Shown piece by piece: positions 44,707 to 52,565 of a stretch of 64,000 nt of DNA (positions within the stretch are counted from its first letter, which is position 1; every line of letters starts with the position of its first letter). The DNA is from Arthrobacter sp. Soc17.1.1.1 (lineage in GTDB: Bacteria > Actinomycetota > Actinomycetes > Actinomycetales > Micrococcaceae). The DNA lies in contig NZ_JBAJII010000001.1 of NCBI RefSeq assembly GCF_036867195.1, forward strand, positions 3,348,001 to 3,412,000, given 5' to 3'. The notes under the pieces were generated by a model. The model was not told where the DNA came from. It did no database searches and was given only the letters and a program-made list of their open reading frames with translations. The position numbers and the translations under genes are program-made.

Positions 44707-46836
44707 TCAGCGCAGCGCCCGGAGGTGCACGAGCACGGCCTGTTCGGGCTGCAGCAGGGGCACCTGGAGGCCCATCGATCCGAGGACGCGGCCGCCGACC
44801 ACCAGGCTCCCGCCCTGCCAGGCGGGTGCCGTGAAGGGCTGCCCGGACGCCTGGGCGCCGCCGACCTGCGTGATGGCGTAGCGGGCGTCGGGGTCGAGGC
44901 CCGGGAGCTTCACGAGTCCGGGCGGCCAGGTGGACGGACGGGCGAGCAGCGAGAGGGAGAAGAGGGCCTCCGCGGCGTCCGCCGCGACGACCCCCGTGAC
45001 CGCCACCTCGCGGAGCGCGGCATCACCGCGCACCGTCGTGCCGGAGCGGAGCAGTGACCGGAAGCGCTTGTGGAGGGCCACCCAGCCGGCGACGGCGGCG
45101 AGCTCGCCGTCGTCGAGTCCGTTGATGTCCCACTCGATGCCGAAGTGCCCGAACATGGCCGTGATGGCCCGGAAGTCCAGGGAGGAGGCCCGCCCCGTGG
45201 TGTGGGAGACCGCGCTGCCGATATGGCTGCCGACGAGCTCGGCGGGGAGCAGCTGCGCGGTCCACCGGAGGATCTGCTGCCGCTCGAGCGGGTCGATGCA
45301 GTCGCTGGCCCACACTCTGTCCGTCCGCTCGAGGATGCCGAGGTCCACGCGGGCTCCACCCGAGGAACAGGATTCGATCTCGAGCCCGGGGTGCCGGCGG
45401 CGCAGCTCGTCGAGGAGCGCGTACACGGCGTGGGTCTGGTCGTGGACCCGGGGGCGTCCGGTGGCGGCCGATCCGGCGTCGACGAGGTCCCTGTTGTGGT
45501 CCCACTTGAGGTACTCCAGGCCGTAGTCGGTGACGAGGGCCGAGATGCGGTCGAGGAGATAGGCGGACGCCTCCGGGACGGTGAGGTCGAGGACCTGCTG
45601 CCGCCGGGCCTCGAGCGGCAGGCGGCCGTTGACCTGGAGGATCCAGTCCGGGTGGTTCCGGGCCAGGTCGGAGTCGGGGTTCACCATCTCGGGCTCGAAC
45701 CAGAGCCCGAACTGCATGCCGAGTGCCCGCACGCGGTCCACGAGCGGGTGCAGGCCCTCGGGCCACACCTCCGGATCCTCGAACCAGTCACCCAGGCCGG
45801 CGGAATCATCGCGGCGCCCCCGGAACCAACCGTCGTCGAGCACGTAGCGCTCCACGCCCACGCGGGCGGCGCGCTCCGCCAGTTCGAGCAGCGGCTCGAG
45901 GCGGTGGTCGAAGTACACGGCTTCCCAGACGTTGAGCGTGACGGGACGGTCCGACGCCGGGTGCTGCGGCCGCGAGCGCAGCCACCGGTGGAATCGCGCG
46001 GCCTGGTCGTCCAGCCCCCGGCCGTAGGCGCCGTACAGCCAGGGCGAGGTGTAGCTCTCACCCTCGGCGAGGACCACCTCGCCGGGCAGGAGGAGTTCCC
46101 CGCCCCCGATCACGGTCCGCCCGCTCGTCATCCGCTCCACGAAGGACTGGTGGTTGCCGCTCCAGGCGACGTGCACGCCCCAGTTCTCGCCGTCGCGGAA
46201 CCCGAAGCCGGGGACACCCGCGCTCAGCACGGTCGGTGAATCGGCGCCCGTACGGCCCCGCCGCACCTCGCGCCGGTAGGTGCCCACCGTGACGCGGTGG
46301 CGTTGCGGCACGCGCTCCTTGGCCCAGCGTCCCGCGAGATCGAGGATCTCGTGGGCCTCGGGGGCGAGAGGGAGGACGACGACGAAATCCTGTAGCTCGT
46401 AGTCCTCCGGAGCGCGGTTGGTGATCGTGGCGCGTGCCCGGAGCAGACCGGAAGGCAGGAGTTCCAGGGTGTAGTCCAGGGCGAGCCGGGTGAGTGGATC
46501 CTCGGCGTGGACCAGCAGCCGGTCGCCCTCGACGTCGTGCCGCACCGCCGTGAAGAGGGGGGACCAGTCCTGCCCGCCCCGGTGCCCGGACAGTCCGGGC
46601 GTCCCCATCCAGCCGGCGCCGTGCTCGGGCAGGACGCCCAGCCGGACCGGGAGGTCGGTCGTGTTCTCCAGGAGGGGCTCCCCGAGGGCGGCGACCGCCG
46701 CGAGATCCTCCGGCCCCAGATCGCCGAGGGCGGCACCCCAGTACAGCACCTCGGGGAGGCGGTCCACCGGGCAGCCGAGGACGACGCTGACGCCTCCTGC
46801 CTGGAGATGGCGGATGATCGGTTCCGGAAGCGGCAT
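44707..46836 (-). CDS. GH36 alpha-galactosidase
   Basis: 709 residues, the usual GH36 size, no signal peptide. N-terminal beta-sandwich, then a catalytic barrel with VLDDGWFRGRRDD, WFEPEMVNPDSDL, nucleophile D446 in YLKWDHNRD, ESCSSGGARVDLG, and acid/base D512 in VWASDCID. It removes alpha-1,6-galactose side groups, consistent with galactomannan-derived oligosaccharides. Divergent from the esterase gene; TTAGTA-N17-GATAGG lies so close to the ATG that the message may be leaderless. Confidence 0.94.
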   Translation of the reverse strand: MPLPEPIIRHLQAGGVSVVLGCPVDRLPEVLYWGAALGDLGPEDLAAVAALGEPLLENTTDLPVRLGVLPEHGAGWMGTPGLSGHRGGQDWSPLFTAVRHDVEGDRLLVHAEDPLTRLALDYTLELLPSGLLRARATITNRAPEDYELQDFVVVLPLAPEAHEILDLAGRWAKERVPQRHRVTVGTYRREVRRGRTGADSPTVLSAGVPGFGFRDGENWGVHVAWSGNHQSFVERMTSGRTVIGGGELLLPGEVVLAEGESYTSPWLYGAYGRGLDDQAARFHRWLRSRPQHPASDRPVTLNVWEAVYFDHRLEPLLELAERAARVGVERYVLDDGWFRGRRDDSAGLGDWFEDPEVWPEGLHPLVDRVRALGMQFGLWFEPEMVNPDSDLARNHPDWILQVNGRLPLEARRQQVLDLTVPEASAYLLDRISALVTDYGLEYLKWDHNRDLVDAGSAATGRPRVHDQTHAVYALLDELRRRHPGLEIESCSSGGARVDLGILERTDRVWASDCIDPLERQQILRWTAQLLPAELVGSHIGSAVSHTTGRASSLDFRAITAMFGHFGIEWDINGLDDGELAAVAGWVALHKRFRSLLRSGTTVRGDAALREVAVTGVVAADAAEALFSLSLLARPSTWPPGLVKLPGLDPDARYAITQVGGAQASGQPFTAPAWQGGSLVVGGRVLGSMGLQVPLLQPEQAVLVHLRALR

Positions 46837-46865
46837 GGGTCCCTATCGTCGAAGTGGCTGCGTGT

Positions 46866-46890
46866 ACTAAGTTAATCTACTAAATATAGT
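46866..46890. promoter_or_regulatory. AT-rich divergent promoter/operator
   Basis: ACTAAGTTAATCTACTAAAT with the plus-strand -10 TATAGT (46885-46890) for the esterase gene; the minus-strand -35 (TTAGTA) of the galactosidase promoter overlaps it. It resembles the AT-rich island at 43244-43272 and is a candidate ROK repressor site. Confidence 0.5.
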
Positions 46891-46910
46891 GACCAATGGA
46901 AGGATGTGCC

Positions 46911-47510
46911 GTGATTCTCGAGGGGTGCCTTGTTTTCGCCGGAGACAGTGTCACGGACTGCGGGCGGCGCGAGGATCCAGAGCGCCTGGGCTTCGGGTAT
47001 GTGCGAGAGCTCGCCTCCTCCGGATCGCTGTCGGGCTGCCGGATCCTCAATGCGGGTGTCGGCGGCGACCGGCTCGAGGACCTCGAACGGCGCTGGGAGG
47101 CGGACGTCCTCGCCGCGCAGCCCGACGCCGTGTCGGTGATGATCGGCATCAACGACACCTGGCGTCGTTACGACAGCGGGATCCCCTCCGATCCCGGCAG
47201 CTTCACCGACCGCTACCGCCGCCTGCTCGCCACTCTCGTCCCCGCTGTGCGGATCATCCTGCTGGAACCGTTCGTGCTACCGGTGCGCCAGGACCAGCTC
47301 TCCTGGCGTGAGGATCTCGATCCGCGGATCGACGCCGTGCACCTGCTCGCCGAGGAGTTCGGCGCGGTGATCGTGCCCGTGGACGGCATCCTCAACGGGC
47401 TGGCCCAGCGGACGGGAGCCGCGGCTCTCGCCGACGACGGCGTCCACCCCACGGCGCAGGGTCACCGGGAGATCGCGGCGGCCTGGCGCCGGGCCGTGGG
47501 CGCGGCATGA
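46911..47510 (+). CDS. SGNH/GDSL hydrolase, probable carbohydrate esterase
   Basis: 199 residues, no signal peptide. SGNH blocks are intact: FAGDSVTDCGRR (nucleophile Ser), NAGVGGDRL (Gly), MIGINDTWRR (Asn), and DDGVHPTAQGH (Asp and His). The layout matches rhamnogalacturonan/xylan acetylesterase-like enzymes. The start GTG 46911 follows GGAAGGA by six bases; ATG 46896 precedes that site. Beside the galactosidase and overlapping the ROK region, it most likely removes acetyl groups from imported manno-oligosaccharides. Confidence 0.88.
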   Translation: MILEGCLVFAGDSVTDCGRREDPERLGFGYVRELASSGSLSGCRILNAGVGGDRLEDLERRWEADVLAAQPDAVSVMIGINDTWRRYDSGIPSDPGSFTDRYRRLLATLVPAVRIILLEPFVLPVRQDQLSWREDLDPRIDAVHLLAEEFGAVIVPVDGILNGLAQRTGAAALADDGVHPTAQGHREIAAAWRRAVGAA

Positions 47511-47550
47511 CGGCCGGGCCCCGGAACCCCCCTGGGGAAAAGGTTGCCCC

Positions 47551-47579
47551 TTCAACTTCCCCACCCTCGGGGCTACCAT
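47551..47579 (+). promoter_or_regulatory. Promoter of the ROK repressor gene
   Basis: -35 TTCAAC (47551-47556), 17-base spacer, -10 TACCAT (47574-47579), five bases before GTG 47585; a leaderless start. Confidence 0.5.
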
Positions 47580-47584
47580 TGACC

Positions 47585-48799
47585 GTGATCGAAAAGACCC
47601 GCCGCCGCGAGTCTTCCCGGGGGAAGGTCATCGACCTCATTCGCTCCAGCGGACCCATCAGTCGCGTGGAACTCGCCGAGAAGACGGGCCTGACCCAGGC
47701 CACCATCTCCACCCTCGTGCGCACGCTGCTGACCGAGGACATCATCCTCGAATCAGGCCGCGGCGAATCGACGGGCGGCAAGCCCCGCATGTTCCTCGAA
47801 CTCAACCCGGCCTCACGCCTCGGAGTCGGCGTCCACATCGGCCAGGACTACATCACCTACATCATCGCGGACCTCCGCGGCCACGTGGTGGGCCGGCGGC
47901 GCGTCGACGGCCCGGGCGACACCTCCCCCCTGACGGTGGTCAGCCGGATGACGAGGGACATCGAGGCGCTGATCGTCGAGTCCGGCGTCAACCGCGGCAG
48001 CATCGTGGGCATGGGCATCGCGACACCCGGACCCCTCGACCGCACCACGGGCACGGTCCGCAACGCACCGTCCCTGGAGATCTGGAGCGACTTCCCCATC
48101 CGCCGCGCGCTGACCTCCACCACGGGCTTCCACTGCGAGTTCGACAACGACGCCACGGCGGCGGCCATCGGCGAGTACTGGCTCGGCGCCACGGAGGGGT
48201 ACTCGAACTACGCCTCCGTCTACATGGGCTCGGGCATCGGCTCCGGGATCGTCATGGACGGCACCATCTACCAGGGCGTCAGCTCCAACGTCGGCGAGAT
48301 CGGGCACGTGACGGTCGACGCCCGGGGACTCCAGTGCCCCTGCGGCAACATCGGCTGCCTGGAGCTGTACGCGAGCCCGAGGATCGTGGTGGCGCAGGCC
48401 GCCGACGCCGCAGCGCGGGGGGAGCTCGACATCCCCCTGACGGGCGTCATCTCCGAGGACTTCGCCGCCGTGGGGACGGCCGCGACGAACGGCGACGCGA
48501 CGGCGCTGCGCCTGATGCAGGATTCCGCCGAGTACGTGGCGAGTGCGGTGATCTCGATGGTGAACCTCCTCGATCTCCAACTCATCGTCCTCGCGGGAAG
48601 TGCCTTCTCGACGGCCGGCGGATTCTATGTGGACATCATCAGCGACGCCCTGGCCCGCCGGGCGATGGCGCGGGCGATCCATCCCGTGGAGGTCCGCCTG
48701 TCCGTGAACGGCAACGACGCCGCAGCCCTCGGCGCCGCGACGCTCGTGCTGCAGGACCGGCTGTCACCGCGCACCCTCCGCTCCGTCTCCTTCGCCTGA
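47585..48799 (+). CDS. ROK family transcriptional repressor (NagC/XylR type)
   Basis: 404 residues. Winged HTH at about residues 15-65 (SGPISRVELAEKTGLTQATI), then a ROK kinase-like domain (GVGVHIGQDYITYIIADLRG, GIATPGPLD) with the zinc site GLQCPCGNIGCLE. GTG 47585 is chosen because a promoter abuts it and the codons between ATG 47507 and here are atypical (CTA, TTG, TCA, ACT); ATG 47507 overlaps the esterase stop and remains possible. Predicted sugar-responsive repressor of the mannan genes. Confidence 0.9.
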   Translation: MIEKTRRRESSRGKVIDLIRSSGPISRVELAEKTGLTQATISTLVRTLLTEDIILESGRGESTGGKPRMFLELNPASRLGVGVHIGQDYITYIIADLRGHVVGRRRVDGPGDTSPLTVVSRMTRDIEALIVESGVNRGSIVGMGIATPGPLDRTTGTVRNAPSLEIWSDFPIRRALTSTTGFHCEFDNDATAAAIGEYWLGATEGYSNYASVYMGSGIGSGIVMDGTIYQGVSSNVGEIGHVTVDARGLQCPCGNIGCLELYASPRIVVAQAADAAARGELDIPLTGVISEDFAAVGTAATNGDATALRLMQDSAEYVASAVISMVNLLDLQLIVLAGSAFSTAGGFYVDIISDALARRAMARAIHPVEVRLSVNGNDAAALGAATLVLQDRLSPRTLRSVSFA

Positions 48800-48864
48800 C
48801 CGGCTGCACGGGCTCGGTGGAGGACGTCCGCGCCCTGGTGACCGGCCCGCGTATCCTGAGCCGC

Positions 48865-48896
48865 CCGGGCTCGTGCCTGTGCCTGTGCCTGCCCGG
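48865..48896. terminator. Hairpin with GTGCCT repeats in the loop
   Basis: CCGGGC (48865-48870) and GCCCGG (48891-48896) enclose three copies of GTGCCT (48873-48890), between the convergent ROK and peroxiredoxin-like genes. Confidence 0.4.
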
Positions 48897-48897
48897 A

Positions 48898-49569
48898 CTA
48901 CAGCGCCACGAGGGCGTCGATGATGTCGCACGCCTCGGTCCGCGTGGTGTAGTCGACCCGCACGTCGATCAGGCGGATGGTGCCGGTGGCGTCGGCGACG
49001 ACCACCGTGGGGAACGGGATCGCCGAGGTGCGGTCCATGTTGTAACCGGCCACGTCGATGCCGAGGGCAGCCCTCGCGCGGATCGAATCACGGCTGGGTA
49101 CTGTGACGATGCCGAGCTGCGCGGCCAGGGCATTGCCCTTGTCCGAGTACATCGTGAGGTACAGCCCCGCCTCGCGGGCGGCCCTCACCGAACGGTGGGG
49201 CGCCTGCGGACTGATCGCGACGAGCCGCGTGCCGAAGGCCTCGACGACGGGCCGCAGCTCCCGCTGGTACGTCTTCAGGGCGATACTGCAGTAGGGGCAC
49301 CACGAGCCGCGGTAGAAGATGAGGATCGCCGCCGCCGCACCGAGCACCTCCCCCAGCCCGGTCCGGTGCCCTTCCGCGTCGTACAGGTGGGTCTCGGGCA
49401 ACCGGTCACCCACCCGGGCGATCCCCTGCGGCGTGCCCGCCCGGCGCAGGTCCTCCTGCTCACGGGCGAACACCGCGGCCAGTTCCGGCCCGACCTTCGC
49501 CTCGAACGCCGGCGTGAACTCCTCGACCTGCGATGCGATCGTCTCCGTGAATGCCGTTCTCTGCTTCAT
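48898..49569 (-). CDS. Peroxiredoxin-like (AhpC/TSA) protein
   Basis: 223 residues. Thioredoxin-fold with the active-site GSWCPYCSIALKTYQRELRP (CxxC, about residue 93-96), RLVAISPQAPHRSVRAAREA and VVVADATGTIRLIDV. This subgroup resembles bacterial peroxiredoxin-like proteins with a CxxC instead of the TxxC site. The N-terminal 50 residues are helical. Antioxidant role is inferred from the family. Two inverted repeats lie upstream. Confidence 0.9.
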   Translation of the reverse strand: MKQRTAFTETIASQVEEFTPAFEAKVGPELAAVFAREQEDLRRAGTPQGIARVGDRLPETHLYDAEGHRTGLGEVLGAAAAILIFYRGSWCPYCSIALKTYQRELRPVVEAFGTRLVAISPQAPHRSVRAAREAGLYLTMYSDKGNALAAQLGIVTVPSRDSIRARAALGIDVAGYNMDRTSAIPFPTVVVADATGTIRLIDVRVDYTTRTEACDIIDALVAL

Positions 49570-49590
49570 CTGTTCCCCTCACCACAACCG

Positions 49591-49631
49591 CCGCAGGAGC
49601 CTCAAACCTGCGGCAGGACCAATTGTGGTCC
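49591..49631 (-). promoter_or_regulatory. Two inverted repeats upstream of the peroxiredoxin-like gene
   Basis: CCGCAGG/CCTGCGG (49591-49597, 49607-49613) could form a leader hairpin; GGACCA-ATTG-TGGTCC (49616-49631) is a perfect operator-like palindrome. Confidence 0.45.
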
Positions 49632-49664
49632 ACTTCACAGCAAATGCACAGCAGGCAGGCGCCG

Positions 49665-50465
49665 TCAGCCGGGGGACGGCTGGCAGCGCGGACACCACCA
49701 GGTGCGGCGTCGGCCCGGGTCGCCCGGCACCTCGGCCCGCACGAGCACGGTGGTCCCGCACCGCAGGCAGGGCCTCCCGGCCCGGCCGGCCACCCAGTGC
49801 TGCTCGCCCCTGCGCGTGTTCCCCGTGGTGACCTGGTGCGCGCCGGGCCGCGTGGCGGAGAAGCGGAGGCAGCGGGTGCCGAGGGCCACGAGGGCCGGGA
49901 CGTCGACGTCGGCCATCGCCGTGTCGGGGTGGAGGCCGCGCAGGAAGCAGAGTTCGTTCGCCCAGAGGTTGCCGAAGCCGGCGACGTTGCGCTGGTCGAG
50001 CAGGGCCGCGGCCACGCGTTCTCCCGGGGAGCGGCGGAGCCGCCGGACCGCCTCCTCCGCGGACCAGTCGTTCCGCAGCGGATCCGGCCCGAGGTGCCCG
50101 ACGACGTCGTGCTCGGCGCGCGTGGGCAGCAGGTCGACGACGGGTAGGTTCAGCCCGTACGCCGTCGGTCCGCCGGCGACCTCGAGGATCACGCGCGCCT
50201 CCGGCAGCAGCCGGTGCGGCAGCCTCCTGCCCGGTACCGTGACGGTCCAGGACCCCTGCATCCGCAGGTGCGTGTGGAGGGTGAGCCCGCCGTCGAACCG
50301 GGTCAGCAGATGCTTCCCGTGCGTGACATGCTGCATCACCCGCTGCCCGTCAAGGGCGTCGGTGGCGTGTGCTGGGACGCGCAGGTCCCCGCGCGTCAGG
50401 GCCCGGCCGTCGAGCGACCGTCGCAGGCGCACGGCGAGGCGGAAGACGCTGTCACCCTCGGGCAT
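49665..50465 (-). CDS. nei: Fpg/Nei family DNA glycosylase (endonuclease VIII-like)
   Basis: 266 residues. The mature N-terminus PEGDSV supplies the catalytic Pro2 and Glu3; HGKHLL holds the conserved Lys; LLDQRNVAGFGNLWANELCF is the helix-two-turn-helix; the C-terminal zinc finger is CLRC...CPRC. It excises oxidised pyrimidines and nicks the DNA. GLNLP and the Nei-type void-filling region favour Nei over Fpg. GGAGGAGG precedes the start. Confidence 0.94.
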   Translation of the reverse strand: MPEGDSVFRLAVRLRRSLDGRALTRGDLRVPAHATDALDGQRVMQHVTHGKHLLTRFDGGLTLHTHLRMQGSWTVTVPGRRLPHRLLPEARVILEVAGGPTAYGLNLPVVDLLPTRAEHDVVGHLGPDPLRNDWSAEEAVRRLRRSPGERVAAALLDQRNVAGFGNLWANELCFLRGLHPDTAMADVDVPALVALGTRCLRFSATRPGAHQVTTGNTRRGEQHWVAGRAGRPCLRCGTTVLVRAEVPGDPGRRRTWWCPRCQPSPG

Positions 50466-50664
50466 CGTGCCTCCTCCGGTCGGTGCTCTGCCGGGAGGAA
50501 GACTAGCGCCCGCCACGGACACGTCCGGCGCCGGCCGGCGATACCGTGACTTCCGTTCACGTCGACCGGCGGCTACCGTGATCCCGTGCCCGGACTGCCC
50601 GGCACGCGTGGTCCACCAGCAGGCCCGGTTCCACCGTCCGCTCCGAAACACCGAACAGGCCACC

Positions 50665-50916
50665 ATGACCACCAGACTGTCGCCCTCCGAGGACTTCCCG
50701 GAAGACCTCACCGCACTCGACCTCCCCGAGGCCGAGGTCCTGAACAGCAGGATCCACCGCGAACTCGACCACGAGTACGCCACCGACGGCGAGGCCTCGC
50801 CGGAGACCGAATTCCGGCACGAGGAACTCACCGAGGAACTGGACCGGCGCGACGAGCAGTCCGGGTCCGCAGCCGTCCCTGCCGGGAACGCCGACTCGGA
50901 GCGCCTCTCGTCCTGA
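50665..50916 (+). CDS. Hypothetical acidic protein
   Basis: 83 residues, unrecognised, highly acidic and probably helical (VLNSRIHRELDHEYATDGEA, FRHEELTEELDRRDEQ). The ribosome site is weak (AGG). A TACCGT -10 box lies at about 50574. Confidence 0.6.
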   Translation: MTTRLSPSEDFPEDLTALDLPEAEVLNSRIHRELDHEYATDGEASPETEFRHEELTEELDRRDEQSGSAAVPAGNADSERLSS

Positions 50917-51015
50917 CCTGCGTCGGGAGCCGCCCGGTGCGGAAAACTCCCCTCGCCCCCGCCCCTGCTGTGGTCTAGATTCGAAGGCAACGCAATCCAC
51001 CGAAGGGAGAAGGGC

Positions 51016-51480
51016 ATGAAGAACAAACTCGTATTCGCAGCGGGGATGGCTGCAGGCTACGTCCTCGGCACGCGGGCCGGCCGGGAGAGCTACGAGCAGC
51101 TCCGGTCGAAGGCGCAGAAGCTGTGGAACGACCCGAAGGTCCAGGAGAAGGTCTCGTCGACCACCGAAACCCTCAAGAGCAAGGCCCCCGCGGTCCAGGA
51201 CTCCCTCAAGGGCGTGCTGAAGAAGGGCGGTTCGGACTCCGGGGACGGTGCCAAGGACCCGGGTACCCCGGGCAAGGACATCGGCGCGAGCGGGGACCTC
51301 CCCCTCGACGTCCCACCGGTGGTCACCGTGATGGACACCTCGACGGCAGGGAAGCCGGGCACCACGGCGACGCCGGGCGCCGCGGGGACCACCGGCCCGA
51401 GCGGTGGCGACCCGCGACACGTCGAGGACACCCCGTTCGAGGCGCAGGACGCGGACACACGCCCTGACCTGAAGGGGTAG
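51016..51480 (+). CDS. YtxH-like small protein
   Basis: 154 residues. The N-terminus KNKLVFAAGMAAGYVLGTRA is a short hydrophobic segment typical of YtxH/Gram-positive stress proteins (GYVLGTRAGRESYEQLRSKA), followed by an amphipathic helix and a disordered Gly/Pro/Thr tail. Probably membrane-associated; function unknown. GAAGGGAGAAGGG precedes the start; a very strong terminator follows. Confidence 0.8.
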   Translation: MKNKLVFAAGMAAGYVLGTRAGRESYEQLRSKAQKLWNDPKVQEKVSSTTETLKSKAPAVQDSLKGVLKKGGSDSGDGAKDPGTPGKDIGASGDLPLDVPPVVTVMDTSTAGKPGTTATPGAAGTTGPSGGDPRHVEDTPFEAQDADTRPDLKG

Positions 51481-51499
51481 TACACCGCACATCCCCCAG

Positions 51500-51541
51500 T
51501 GCATCAGGGGAGGCCCGCGCGCGCGGGCCTCCCCTGATGCA
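51500..51541. terminator. Bidirectional terminator, 21-base perfect arms
   Basis: Perfect 42-base palindrome (51500-51520 with 51521-51541) between convergent genes; effective stem about 19 with a GC loop. Confidence 0.92.
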
Positions 51542-51543
51542 TG

Positions 51544-52509
51544 TCAGACACCCTCGCTCACCGCTTCCTCCGCGTCGAGGCACGCGGCGCAGTCCGCCTC
51601 GACGAGCAGGGCGTTGACGGCGACGGCGGTCCGGTAGGCGTCACCCGCGGCGGGCATCAGCTGCGCTGCCGGGTCCGCCGCGTTGCCGACGGCCCAGACC
51701 CCCTCCACCGAGGTGCGCCCGATGTCGTCGGTAGACACGCAGCCGTCGTCGCGCAGGGCGCACCCCAGTGCGTCGATCAGCGGTAGGGCGGCATCGGACC
51801 CGGGCTCGCAGAAGACCGCCGAGCAGGGGTGCACGGAACCGTCCTCCAGCCGGACGCCGCGCAGGGCCCGCGGCGCGCCGTCGTCCCCGTCCGCGGGGAC
51901 GAGGGCGTGCACGCGACCCTCGGCGATCCGGACACCGCGAGAGCGCAGGCGCCGCTCGTCGTCCTCCGGGAGCGGGTCGAGGGTGTGGGGGAAGAAGGTG
52001 ACGTCCTCGGACCACTGCCGCACCAGCAGTGCCTGGTGGAGCGAGCTCGACGACGATCCAAGGACGCCGAGGGGCTGGTCCCTGACCTCCCAGCCATGGC
52101 AGTACGGACACTGCAGCAGGCCGCGGCCCCACGCCTCCCGCGCGCCGGGGACCTCGGGGAGGACGTCACGCAGCCCTGTGGCGAGCACGAGGTGCCGCCC
52201 GGCGGCCGACGCGCCGTCCGAGGTGGTGACGGCCCACCCCTGGCGGACCTTCCGGGCCCCCTCGACGGTGCCGTCGAGGAACTCCACCGCGTACGGGGCG
52301 AGGTCCCGCCGTGCGAGCGCGACGAGCCGGTCGGGCGCCACGCCGTCCCGCGTGATGAATCCGTAGGCAGCCCCGGCCGGGGCGTTGCGCGGCGTTCCCG
52401 CGTCGACCACCAGCACGCTCCGCCTGGCCCGACCGAGCACGAGTGCGGTACTCAGCCCGGACACCCCTCCACCCACGATGACGACGTCGTACGTTCCCAG
52501 CCTGTCCAT
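51544..52509 (-). CDS. NAD(P)/FAD-dependent oxidoreductase, thioredoxin-reductase-like
   Basis: 321 residues. FAD motif VVIVGGGVSGLSTALVLGRA, active-site-like CPYCHGWEV (about residue 135), and VWAVGNAADPAAQLMPAAGD near the end. The CPYC replaces the CATC of thioredoxin reductase, and this subgroup is common in actinobacteria. Substrate unknown. Single gene between a terminator and malQ. Confidence 0.9.
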   Translation of the reverse strand: MDRLGTYDVVIVGGGVSGLSTALVLGRARRSVLVVDAGTPRNAPAGAAYGFITRDGVAPDRLVALARRDLAPYAVEFLDGTVEGARKVRQGWAVTTSDGASAAGRHLVLATGLRDVLPEVPGAREAWGRGLLQCPYCHGWEVRDQPLGVLGSSSSSLHQALLVRQWSEDVTFFPHTLDPLPEDDERRLRSRGVRIAEGRVHALVPADGDDGAPRALRGVRLEDGSVHPCSAVFCEPGSDAALPLIDALGCALRDDGCVSTDDIGRTSVEGVWAVGNAADPAAQLMPAAGDAYRTAVAVNALLVEADCAACLDAEEAVSEGV

Positions 52510-52565
52510 CCCTCCATCCGATCATGCAGCGCGGATGGCCCGCTGCATCAGTTCGTGCTTGCCCG

